Origin: an uncultured bacterium
Lineage (GTDB): Bacteria; Myxococcota_A; Bradymonadia; UBA7976; VGTA01
Length of the DNA: 64,000 nt
Assembly (NCBI GenBank): GCA_943788935.1
Contig: CALSSE010000017.1
Coordinates: forward strand, 296,001-360,000
Direction: 5' to 3'
The position numbers and the translations under genes are program-made. How positions within the stretch are numbered: the stretch's first letter is position 1; each line of letters starts with the position of its first letter. Shown one piece after another: positions 44,977 through 53,135 of the stretch. A model generated the notes under the pieces. The model was not told the origin of the DNA and searched no databases. It was given only the letters and a program-made list of their open reading frames with translations.

Positions 44977-46974
44977 ATGAGTCATTTAAGGGCTATTTTT
45001 TTGATGAGTCATTTATTCTTCTCCGACTCTCGAACCTCTCCTGGTCATCTCTTGAGGAGGCTCTTCTTCCTCTTCGTGGTATGCGCCTTGAGTCCAATGA
45101 TAGAGAGCGTGAGCCAGGCGCAGCCCAATCAGCCGCTCACCGGTGCTCTCTACGTAGAAGACAAAGCGCGTGGTCTCCGATTTGAGCCTCCGCTGATGTG
45201 TCTCCATTTCGACCTAAATAACCCCCAAAAGATGATCGTGGGTAATCGGCTCGGACGAGTCTATCAGAGCGAAGATGGGGGGGAGAGTTGGCTCGAGGGG
45301 AGTGTGCTCACCCCTCGCTCAAGTTTTTTGGGCGCGATGCGATCTCAATATCCCTCAGCTCAGCTCAGCATTTCGCTCTTGAACGAAGGGATCCTCCCCT
45401 CACCGGGTCAGCTTTTCTCTTTTCAAAATCTGATCGACCTCAATCAGAGGCTTCCTCAAGCGGGTGGTCTCGTCCGTTCTTATTTTAATCAAGATATTGA
45501 GGGCTCGGCAGAGATGCTCGGTTTCATGGGGAGTAGTAGACCAAGGCGAGCGTCGTATCGATTGGCGAGTTTAGTGAGGAAAAAAACTGGATTTACCATA
45601 GGGACGGAGTGGCGAGATCCGGTGAGGACCAAGTTTAATAATCAGATCGCGGTGCGCTACATCGCAACACCTCCTCACAAACCGAATGAAATCATCGTCG
45701 CTACCGAAGGAGGAGTCTTTCACTCACGAGATGAAGGTGACTCATGGCCGCTTAGCTTTAGTGGTCTCAACGCAGATGAGCGTAATGTAAACGTAGTTAT
45801 GATCAATCCTCATCGACCGAATGAAATTTGGTTGGGCACTAGAGGAGGCTTGAGGATATCGAGAGATGGTGGAGAGACATACACTGTCGCCGATAATCGG
45901 TTCGTGGTGAGGAGCAACATCCAGTGGATCACTTTTGATCAAGTGAACCCCCAAAAGGTATATGTGGGCCTCAATTGGGCGATGCTGCTCAGTGAAGATG
46001 GCGGACAAACTTTTGATATCGCTTTTTACGATACCTATCCGGCTCTCTCCAATATCAGTCGTATCTTTGTAGACCCTCATCGACCAGAGCGAGTGCTCTT
46101 AGGCACTGCTGATGGATTGATGATTAGTTATAAGGGAGGGAGAGACTTTAGTAGAGCGGGAGGGCTGCTCTTTATGGGTCAGCCGATCGTTGACATTTTA
46201 CAAGGATTTCAGCCGGGGCATTACATTGTGGCCACTGAGCAAGACCTCTGGCAGAGCTTTGATGGCGGTCAGAATTGGCAGATCGCATATTTTGGAGGAG
46301 TCGATTGGTACATTCGTATGGTCAAGCGCTCACCACAGCGTTATGGAGAGCTTTGGGTACTCACCTCAGCGGAGATCTTACGCCTCTCTTCACAGCCTCC
46401 TCCCCCGAGTGACCCTAGAGGCTATAATGAGCTTAAAGCGCGATTGCTGCGAGAGCCCTCGATGAGTGAGGTGGTTAACATCGCCTTACGTCAGGCCGGT
46501 GTTCACCGCGATAAACGTTTAGCGCTAGAGCAAAGCGCTAAAACCAGCGCATTTCTACCTAAAATAGATGTATTTCTCGCACAACGTAGCGCTTTAATCG
46601 ATTTTGAGCTGATTAACTATTTTTTAAAGTCTGAAGGTGAGATCACCAATCAAAACGATGGTAACTTCTCTTATAAAGTGTGGGGAGCCTTCCTCTATTG
46701 GGATCTACGTGATCTGATCTATCATCGAGGAGAGGTACCTATTCACAAATTAGAGGGGACACATCGCCGTCGAGAAGAAGAGGTGCGCTCTTTCGTGATC
46801 AATCTTTATCAAGAGCGCTTTAACCTCATCACTTCTCTTCAGCTTTATCCCTCCGATTTAAGAACGACCTTGATGAGACACTTAAGGCTAGAAGAGCTCA
46901 CCGCCCATCTCAACCATATCACTGATGACTTATTTAAACCGGTCGAAGCGCTTGATCTGATTCAAAAGAGATAG
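44977..46974 (+). CDS. Exported BNR/Asp-box beta-propeller protein with C-terminal helical domain
   Basis: A secreted protein of about 665 residues. After a signal peptide (L-L-R-R-L-F-F-L-F-V-V-C-A-L then S-Q-A-Q) come Asp-box repeats of a sortilin/BNR-type propeller: S-E-D-G-G-E-S-W, S-R-D-E-G-D-S-W, S-R-D-G-G-E-T-Y, S-E-D-G-G-Q-T-F and S-F-D-G-G-Q-N-W, each with an upstream I-W-L-G-T-like strand. Residues from about 485 to the end form a separate domain that resembles the whole mature part of the following gene's product. The start is uncertain: ATG 44977 and ATG 45004 share a 12-base direct repeat (ATGAGTCATTTA), and the frame continues upstream through a GTG-rich minisatellite to 44845. 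No strong ribosome site marks any of them. Function is unknown; propellers of this kind usually bind proteins or glycans. Confidence 0.8.
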   Translation: MSHLRAIFLMSHLFFSDSRTSPGHLLRRLFFLFVVCALSPMIESVSQAQPNQPLTGALYVEDKARGLRFEPPLMCLHFDLNNPQKMIVGNRLGRVYQSEDGGESWLEGSVLTPRSSFLGAMRSQYPSAQLSISLLNEGILPSPGQLFSFQNLIDLNQRLPQAGGLVRSYFNQDIEGSAEMLGFMGSSRPRRASYRLASLVRKKTGFTIGTEWRDPVRTKFNNQIAVRYIATPPHKPNEIIVATEGGVFHSRDEGDSWPLSFSGLNADERNVNVVMINPHRPNEIWLGTRGGLRISRDGGETYTVADNRFVVRSNIQWITFDQVNPQKVYVGLNWAMLLSEDGGQTFDIAFYDTYPALSNISRIFVDPHRPERVLLGTADGLMISYKGGRDFSRAGGLLFMGQPIVDILQGFQPGHYIVATEQDLWQSFDGGQNWQIAYFGGVDWYIRMVKRSPQRYGELWVLTSAEILRLSSQPPPPSDPRGYNELKARLLREPSMSEVVNIALRQAGVHRDKRLALEQSAKTSAFLPKIDVFLAQRSALIDFELINYFLKSEGEITNQNDGNFSYKVWGAFLYWDLRDLIYHRGEVPIHKLEGTHRRREEEVRSFVINLYQERFNLITSLQLYPSDLRTTLMRHLRLEELTAHLNHITDDLFKPVEALDLIQKR

Positions 46975-47092
46975 GTAGGAAATGCGGCGAGGCGATCAAT
47001 CTCCCTACTCAAAGCAAACTTTCTTCGCTATATATCAACCTAGGGTTAGAGCGGATAGATGAGCTTTGGTACTCAACTCACTACTGATCCTG

Positions 47093-47148
47093 ACTCACAC
47101 ATATCTACTCACACATATCTACTCACACATATCTACTCACACATATCT
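47093..47148. repeat. 14-bp tandem repeat in intergenic region
   Basis: Four copies of ACTCACACATATCT sit in the 227-bp gap before the 265-residue gene. The unit length is not a multiple of three, consistent with a non-coding site. Nothing else is recognisable in this gap. Confidence 0.93.
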
Positions 47149-47201
47149 AAGAGAGCCACTCAGAGTATGAGACGCTTAACTCTTAATGGGGAGATCTTCT
47201 A

Positions 47202-47999
47202 ATGCGACTTCACCGGTCTAATCGACCTCATCGACCTCATCGACCTCATCGACTTCATCGACTACACTCTGTGATGGCTATGATCGCTCTAGTCACTCCG
47301 ATCACTCTAGTCACTCTCTTGACCACTTTCGCGCTTACTCTCTCGCTTACTCTCTCGCTTACTCTCTCGCTTACTCTCTCGCTTACCATGGCTGGAGAGA
47401 GCGAGGTCTATGCCCAAGGTCAGTTTAATGACCCGCGGATTCAGAAGGCGCTCCAAGACCTTAAGTCAGAGCCGACGATCCAAGAGGTACATCGCGCTGC
47501 TCTTAGGTTTTATAACGCCGAGCCAGAAACGATTAAATCAATGCGGAGCCGTGCCAACTGGAAGTACGCTCTCCCTGATGTCAATATTCGGTACCGTCAG
47601 AGCAATAATGGGGTCTTCATCGACAAAGTCGATTATTTGATGGGTGATGTTACCCAGAACAACCTCATCGGTCGTGATGAGTCTCAAGGTGACGTCTATG
47701 AGTATCAAGTCTCAGGTACATGGAGCCTCTCGAGGCTCTTATTCAATCCAGAGGTGCTCGATGTCTCCTCACTAGCAGGATTACAAGAGGGAGTTTTAAA
47801 AGAGGTCACGCGTATCTATTACACGCGACGACGCTTACAGATTGACTTAATCCTAAAGAATCCAAGAGATCCGGCGACGAGACTCTCTAAAGAGTTACGT
47901 ATTGAACAGCTCACAGCGACCTTAGACGCCTTAACTCAAAATTTATTTGCAAAGAGCGCCGCCGGGTCAGCCCGAATGAGTAGAGGAGGAGAGTGGTGA
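47202..47999 (+). CDS. Exported protein sharing a domain with the upstream propeller protein
   Basis: A 265-residue exported protein I cannot assign to a named family. The N-terminus is made of two tandem repeats: R-P-H/L-H-R basic triplets (9-bp units) and then L-T-L-S repeats (12-bp units) that form the hydrophobic core of the signal peptide, ending near Y-A-Q. The mature part (about 75-255) can be aligned with the C-terminal 180 residues of the preceding gene product: E-P-T-I-Q-E-V with E-P-S-M-S-E-V, A-L-P-D-V-N-I with F-L-P-K-I-D-V, and L-R-I-E-Q-L-T-A-T-L with L-R-L-E-E-L-T-A-H-L. GGGAG precedes the ATG by seven bases. The stop overlaps the greB-type start, so the two are translationally coupled. 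Confidence 0.78.
   Translation: MRLHRSNRPHRPHRPHRLHRLHSVMAMIALVTPITLVTLLTTFALTLSLTLSLTLSLTLSLTMAGESEVYAQGQFNDPRIQKALQDLKSEPTIQEVHRAALRFYNAEPETIKSMRSRANWKYALPDVNIRYRQSNNGVFIDKVDYLMGDVTQNNLIGRDESQGDVYEYQVSGTWSLSRLLFNPEVLDVSSLAGLQEGVLKEVTRIYYTRRRLQIDLILKNPRDPATRLSKELRIEQLTATLDALTQNLFAKSAAGSARMSRGGEW
47221..47265 (+). repeat. 9-bp tandem repeat at gene start
   Basis: Five copies of a 9-bp unit (ATCGACCTC with two variants) encode repeated basic His/Arg/Pro triplets just after the start codon of the 265-residue exported protein. Confidence 0.9.
47334..47387 (+). repeat. 12-bp repeat forming a signal-peptide core
   Basis: Four exact copies of CTTACTCTCTCG and a partial fifth encode L-T-L-S repeats, which make up most of the hydrophobic core of the signal peptide. 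A change in copy number would lengthen or shorten the core in steps of four residues. Confidence 0.93.
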
Positions 48000-48469
48000 G
48001 TAGAGAATGGATCAGCGCTGAGGGGCTAAAAAGATTGGAAGATGAGTACCATTTATTGATCAAAGTAGAGAGGCCGCAAGTCGTTCAACAAGTGGCGGAT
48101 GCTGCCGCTGAGGGTGATCGAAGTGAAAACGCAGAGTACATTTATGGTAAAAAGAAAATGCGAGACATTGATCGACGTTTAAAATATCTCAGCGATCGGA
48201 TGAACAAGGTTGAGGTAAGAGCGCCATCAACTTTAAGTGACTCGGTAGGCTTTTTATCGGTGGTTGAAGTAGAGAACTTAGAGACGGGTGAGGTCAAAAT
48301 GTTTCAGATCGTGGGACCTGATGAGAGTGATATAAGTGGCGGGAAAGTATCATATTTGTCTCCGATCGGACGAGCGATGATGGGCAAAGAAGTCGATGAC
48401 GATTTTGGGTTCAAGGCGCCCGGAGGCGATCGTATTTATTGTGTAAACTCCATAGACATCTCGGGATGA
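47993..48469 (+). CDS. greB: Transcript cleavage/elongation factor, GreB type
   Basis: A 158-residue Gre factor that rescues backtracked RNA polymerase by stimulating transcript cleavage. The N-terminal coiled coil carries the tip acidic residues and the GreB-typical G-D-R-S-E-N-A-E-Y-I-Y-G-K-K-K-M-R-D-I-D, and the C-terminal FKBP-like domain has V-G-P-D-E-S-D and S-Y-L-S-P-I-G-R-A-M-M-G. The gene starts with GTG at 47993 or 47996, right after AGGAGG, and overlaps the stop of the preceding gene. The coupling to an exported protein of unknown function is unexpected. GreB is favoured over GreA by the Y-I-Y-G-K-K-K stretch. Confidence 0.93.
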   Translation: MVSREWISAEGLKRLEDEYHLLIKVERPQVVQQVADAAAEGDRSENAEYIYGKKKMRDIDRRLKYLSDRMNKVEVRAPSTLSDSVGFLSVVEVENLETGEVKMFQIVGPDESDISGGKVSYLSPIGRAMMGKEVDDDFGFKAPGGDRIYCVNSIDISG

Positions 48470-48582
48470 TGTGGTGTGAAATAGGTCAGCTTCGTGATCT
48501 GAGGCTTGTCCTCGAGGCCACATTGAATTATGAAGATCTTATCTCTTACTCAAACGATCGCTAGTGACAAGGGGCTCTCATT

Positions 48583-49281
48583 ATGAGCGAGACTGAGCAG
48601 AATCTTTCTCAACCTACTTTTCCCTCAACCATGACTCTCGCCCCTCTGATCTTAGGGATCGCCGGCGGTACAGGTTCTGGGAAGACAACCGTCGCCCGTT
48701 CTCTGATCGATATGATTGGGCCGGAGCATACCGCTTATTTAGAGCATGATAACTATTATCGTGACCTCTCCCACCTCAGCTTAGAGGAGCGAGCGCAAGT
48801 AAATTTCGATCACCCTGACTCTTTTGATACTGAGTTCATGATCGAGCACATTAAGACACTTAAAGCTGGAAAGACCATTAATAAGCCGGTCTATAGCTAT
48901 ACGAATCATGAGAGGACCGCTGAGGTGATCCCCGTTTATCCTCAACCTCTGATTATCGTAGAGGGGATCTTAGTGTTAGAGAACCCACAGCTGAGAGCCT
49001 TGATGGATATTAAACTCTTCGTAGACACTGAGGATGATGTTCGCTTGGTGAGACGCCTCCGAAGAGATATCGCTGAGCGTGGACGCTCTCTAGAGCGAGT
49101 GTTGGGTCAATATGAGGCGACTGTTCGCCCGATGCACCTCACCTTTGTCCTCCCCTCGAGGCGCTATGCTGATGTCATTATTCCTCGCGGTGGTGGTAAT
49201 CGAGTCGCCATTCAGATGGTCGCTGACGGGGTAACTCGTCAGCTTCAGGGTGAAGGTGGCAAGAAGATGGCACACCGTTAG
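48583..49281 (+). CDS. udk: Uridine kinase
   Basis: This pyrimidine salvage enzyme phosphorylates uridine and cytidine. The P-loop G-G-T-G-S-G-K-T-T lies at residues 28-36; H-D-N-Y-Y-R-D-L and Y-S-Y-T-N-H then provide the nucleoside-binding residues, followed by I-I-V-E-G-I-L-V-L and the R-R-L-R-R-D-I-A-E-R-G-R lid. The 232-residue length fits, with a short extra N-terminal tail. AAGGGG lies about nine bases before the ATG. Flanking gaps (113 and 139 bp) suggest its own transcription unit. Confidence 0.95.
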   Translation: MSETEQNLSQPTFPSTMTLAPLILGIAGGTGSGKTTVARSLIDMIGPEHTAYLEHDNYYRDLSHLSLEERAQVNFDHPDSFDTEFMIEHIKTLKAGKTINKPVYSYTNHERTAEVIPVYPQPLIIVEGILVLENPQLRALMDIKLFVDTEDDVRLVRRLRRDIAERGRSLERVLGQYEATVRPMHLTFVLPSRRYADVIIPRGGGNRVAIQMVADGVTRQLQGEGGKKMAHR

Positions 49282-49420
49282 GAGAACGCCAAGGTCGATC
49301 ATCATGCTCAGCGCTTAAGTATAGATCGCTTCATTTATCTATTTTTAATATTATGGATGATTGAGTATATCACTCACATCGACCACAATTATTAAGACTA
49401 GATTATTTTGAGGAGTTTAT

Positions 49421-51961
49421 ATGTATTCCCTAACCGAGAGATCGAGAGATCGAGAGATCGCTTATCGTAGCGAGTCATCAATCGTATATAAGAGATTAAA
49501 GCACCTACTTGATCGATCATGTCATAGGAGGTCTTTGATCCTTCATAATCTCATGATGATAGGTGTGATGATACTTGGGATCGGGTGTGTAGAGCCTGTC
49601 ACTTCCCAAGAGATGGTGATTAACCCTAGTGTAGGTGGAGTGAGCGGTGGAGGTGAGATGTCAGGGGGAGGCTCAGAGGGGGGAGGTGAGGGGGGGATGA
49701 TGATCAATAGCGATGGACGACCTCAGCTTATGCGCATTGGAGATAAGGTCGCGGTGGTGGGTGAGTTGTTAAGTATTCGGCTGATGGCGAGCGACCCTCA
49801 AAATGATGTCCTCTCTTTTAGCTTACGGTCTGCGCTGCCGGCAGGGGCTAAGTTTGAAAAAGATAGAGGGCTCTTCACTTGGACACCGACTTCAGATCAA
49901 ATTGGGAGCGTACTGCTGACTTTTGAGGTCACTGATGGAACAATGAAAGATCAGGAGACGATCGCGGTGCGTGTCTCAGCGGCAGGCTCTCAAGAGCAAT
50001 TCCCTCCAGAGATCGACCCTATCGGTTCATTACTGATCAACGCAGGAGAGCCTTGGACTTATCAACTCGTCGGTGAAGACCTTAATAATCAACGTTTAAC
50101 CTATCGGCTGAATGGGGATCTCCCTCAAGGTCTAGAGCTGAACGCAATGACTGGTCTCATTACTTGGACTCCGATGGAGAGTCAACTTGGACAATATGAC
50201 CTCGTCGCTGCGGTGAGTGATGGAGAGAGTGAAGACTCGACAACGATGGTGATTATTGTACAAGATGCTAATTCTCAAAGTAATTCCAATCGGCCGCCTG
50301 TCTTTGAACAGCTCCCGCTACAGAGAGTGATCGCAGGTCAGAGCCTCTCCTTTGAAATCTCAGCGATGGATGAGACTCCGATGATGCTGATGTATGAAGC
50401 GGATATGCTCCCAGAGGGGGCCACTTTTAATCCAGGCTTGAAGCTCTTTAGTTGGACGCCAAGAGCAAATCAAGGAGGCACTTCTCATGACGCAGTATTT
50501 GTCGTAAGCGATGGAGAGTATAGAGCTTTCTTGAGCGTTTCGATTGAGGTGACCCGAATGATGAGCCTCTGCCCTGCGGACCCTGCTGGGACAAGCGGAG
50601 GGAGTGTTCCGTTAGGGGAGGGGATGACCTTACAAGATCGAGTGCTCTGTGATGAGGCCGAGATCGATAACTATGAAATTACTCTCAATCGCCTGGGTCG
50701 AGTCGATGTGACCGCTAATTTTGTACATGCTGAGGGTGATATAGACCTTTACCTCTTTGATAGCGTGGGTCAGCGTATCGCTTTCGCTAATGGTTATACC
50801 GATGAAGAGCGTCTCACTAGCTCAGCGCTGGCGCCGGGTACATACCGACTAGAGGTTAAGATCTATAGCGGTGGCGGACCTAGCATCTATTCTGTGGGCT
50901 ATACTGTGATCGAAGAGTCGATGACCTGTATGTCTGATGTTCTAGAGGGAATGGGTAATAACACTCAAGAGACCGCGACTTCGATCAATCCTGCTCAAGA
51001 TTACACCTTAGGACTCTGCGCTGGTGATATCGACTATTACTCTTTCAATGTGAATCGAGGAGATCAAATTGAGATCACTGCTTCCTTTGGACATGTACTC
51101 TCTGATATTGACCTCCTCCTAGTGACCCCAAATAGCACTAATGGATGGCCTTTTGAGCAGTGGTATGCCTCTACTGAGAATGATAATGAGTCGATCGTTG
51201 TCCCCTCTGCTCCTGTTGCCGGTCAATATATATTAGAGGTCAAGCAAGTGAGCCCTGACCGCGAGCCACAATATGATCTTCGGATAGACCTCACTCCTCC
51301 CGAAGAGTGTGCTCCTGATCGCTTTGAGCCTTCAGACTCGTCACAAAACAGCTATCGACTCTCTCCTGAACTCTATGGAGATCTAAGAGCTTGTGCTGAT
51401 GAGGATTGGTTTGAGACTGATATTCCCCCCGGACGCAGTTTAATTATTTACATCACTTATGAAGAGGGGACACCGATCATTGATGCTCAAGACTCTACTG
51501 GTCTCATAACTCCTGTCGCTCAGACCTTCTTCACTCCGGTGGACGGTTGTCTCTCCAATCGCTTTAACTGTAAGCGTTATCAAATTGATCCTGGCGCTAG
51601 CGGAGGGCTCGTCCAATATGGGGTCAGCTTCTTCGAGATCGGGGTAGAATACGATATCCGAGTCCGTCTCGGCGATGAGGTCGGTGCGCCTTGTTTTGAT
51701 GAGCTAGATTGTAACTCTGGCTATGAGTGTCTCGATCATTTTGATGTCTATCAGTTTGAGAGTGGACTCTGCGCTAAGTCATGTGGACAGGATACTGATT
51801 GTGGGACACATCGAGCGTGTATCACCGATGGTTTCGGAGAGCAGATCTGCGTCCAACGCTGTGATACAGGGTTCTCATGTCGTTATGAGTTCTCTTGCAC
51901 TCCGGGGCTATTGACGAGCGATGATCTCACGGTCTCTGCTTGCCTCTCCGACAACTTTTAG
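49421..51961 (+). CDS. Lipoprotein with Ig-like (He_PIG) and PPC domains and Cys-rich C-terminus
   Basis: A surface lipoprotein of 846 residues: lipobox L-G-I-G-C (Cys56) after a long positively charged leader, then a Gly/Glu/Ser/Met tether. Three putative Ig/cadherin-like He_PIG domains follow (about 100-190, 195-285, 290-385), recognised by repeated L-P-x-G followed by F-x-W-T-P. Two PPC-like sandwiches come next (about 400-500 and 515-625), each with D-I-D-L-x-L-F/V and G-x-Y-x-L-E-V-K. The last 80 residues have about 12 Cys in an EGF/Dickkopf-like arrangement (C-x-x-x-x-D-C-x-x-G-Y-x-C). GAGGAG is six bases before the ATG. A triple GAGAGATC octamer near the start codes R-S-R-D-R-E-I. Probable surface adhesion or binding role. 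Confidence 0.88.
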   Translation: MYSLTERSRDREIAYRSESSIVYKRLKHLLDRSCHRRSLILHNLMMIGVMILGIGCVEPVTSQEMVINPSVGGVSGGGEMSGGGSEGGGEGGMMINSDGRPQLMRIGDKVAVVGELLSIRLMASDPQNDVLSFSLRSALPAGAKFEKDRGLFTWTPTSDQIGSVLLTFEVTDGTMKDQETIAVRVSAAGSQEQFPPEIDPIGSLLINAGEPWTYQLVGEDLNNQRLTYRLNGDLPQGLELNAMTGLITWTPMESQLGQYDLVAAVSDGESEDSTTMVIIVQDANSQSNSNRPPVFEQLPLQRVIAGQSLSFEISAMDETPMMLMYEADMLPEGATFNPGLKLFSWTPRANQGGTSHDAVFVVSDGEYRAFLSVSIEVTRMMSLCPADPAGTSGGSVPLGEGMTLQDRVLCDEAEIDNYEITLNRLGRVDVTANFVHAEGDIDLYLFDSVGQRIAFANGYTDEERLTSSALAPGTYRLEVKIYSGGGPSIYSVGYTVIEESMTCMSDVLEGMGNNTQETATSINPAQDYTLGLCAGDIDYYSFNVNRGDQIEITASFGHVLSDIDLLLVTPNSTNGWPFEQWYASTENDNESIVVPSAPVAGQYILEVKQVSPDREPQYDLRIDLTPPEECAPDRFEPSDSSQNSYRLSPELYGDLRACADEDWFETDIPPGRSLIIYITYEEGTPIIDAQDSTGLITPVAQTFFTPVDGCLSNRFNCKRYQIDPGASGGLVQYGVSFFEIGVEYDIRVRLGDEVGAPCFDELDCNSGYECLDHFDVYQFESGLCAKSCGQDTDCGTHRACITDGFGEQICVQRCDTGFSCRYEFSCTPGLLTSDDLTVSACLSDNF

Positions 51962-52016
51962 TCCGGCCTGAGCGCTTCTACAGATCTCTCATCGGGCTTG
52001 AATGATAATAATCGGC

Positions 52017-53021
52017 TCAAAGACGACGCTCGATAAAGGCAGATGACTTCATTTCCTCGATCCACTCCTTCAAGGATCGTTGATATTTCTCTTGTCGAAG
52101 TTGTCCTTCTAGTCGAGGGCGACTCTCTTCAAACGTAGGAGGCTCTTGAGCGCTGATTTTCTTAGCGAGGACGATGTGGTAGCCAAAAGGGCTACGCACA
52201 GGACCGGCTAGCTCTCCCTGCTTTAAACCGATAAAGGCGTCCTCTAGCTCAGCGGGTAGACCTCCGCCACGAGTGATCACACCGAGGTCTCCACCTCGAT
52301 CCGCACCTGATCCCTCACTGAACTCTTTGGCGAGCTCAGCGAAGCTCTCACCAGATTGGGCTCGAGAGAGAAGCTCATTAGCGCGTTGTTTAATAGCAGC
52401 CTCTGCTGCTGAGGTTGATCCTGAAGGTACCTTGAGAAATAAGTGAGCCCCCTCCACTTGAACATTCGCTCTCGCTTCAGTAAGAGAGCTCTGATAGGCG
52501 TCGCGTAGCTCTACCTCGCTGATCGATAGTTTACTCGCTAAGTTCCGCTGAGCGACCATCTGTTGAACCAAGAACTTCTTTGATTGAGCCTTGAGCGACT
52601 CACGAGTCATCCCTTGAGAGTTGAGGTATTGTTGAAGCTCTGCCTCTCCCCATCCTTGTTGTTGAAGGATATTGGAGAGGTGAGCCTCAACTTGCTCTTC
52701 GCTGACCTTGACGCCTTGCTCTTCGGCGATTTGTACTAAGAGTTCTTGTCCGATCAACTGCTCAAGAGCGGCTTCAGTCTGCTCTCTGAGCAGCTCCGCT
52801 CGTTTCATTGGGTCAGCGATCGTCTGGATCCTCATCTGCAGAGGGACGGTGAGCTCTTCGAGCTCGGAGAGTGTAATGACGTTGTTATTCACTAAGGCGA
52901 CGATACGATCAACTGTCTCAGCGTGAGCGGAGAGAGCACCTCCAACCATGATGAGCAGACTAAAGCAGCTCCACAGCAGGTGACGAGGTCTTATGATCAG
53001 TGAAGAGCGTTTGAGGGTCAT
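52017..53021 (-). CDS. SurA-like periplasmic peptidyl-prolyl isomerase/chaperone
   Basis: A secreted 334-residue folding factor. The signal peptide ends at A-H-A, followed by D-R-I-V-A-L-V-N-N-N-V-I-T-L-S-E-L, the diagnostic N-terminal SurA segment. The helical chaperone region spans about 40-180, and one parvulin/PpiC domain (about 185-285) has A-H-L-F-L-K-V, F-A-E-L-A-K-E-F-S-E-G and F-G-Y-H-I-V-L. SurA of E. coli has two parvulin domains; this has one. I choose ATG 53021 (AGGT six bases before) for a normal signal peptide; ATG 53090 would add 23 residues. It follows the PpiC lipoprotein gene on the same strand, probably in one operon with mfd, and likely assists outer-membrane protein assembly. 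Confidence 0.9.
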   Translation of the reverse strand: MTLKRSSLIIRPRHLLWSCFSLLIMVGGALSAHAETVDRIVALVNNNVITLSELEELTVPLQMRIQTIADPMKRAELLREQTEAALEQLIGQELLVQIAEEQGVKVSEEQVEAHLSNILQQQGWGEAELQQYLNSQGMTRESLKAQSKKFLVQQMVAQRNLASKLSISEVELRDAYQSSLTEARANVQVEGAHLFLKVPSGSTSAAEAAIKQRANELLSRAQSGESFAELAKEFSEGSGADRGGDLGVITRGGGLPAELEDAFIGLKQGELAGPVRSPFGYHIVLAKKISAQEPPTFEESRPRLEGQLRQEKYQRSLKEWIEEMKSSAFIERRL

Positions 53022-53135
53022 AGCGTTACCTAAGCTCCAGGTGTTGGGAAAAGAGAGCGATTTCATAGGGGACTTCATGAGGGAACTCATCGTCGATATG
53101 AGACGTGAGATTAAGAAGAGCGATGAGAGACCTCT

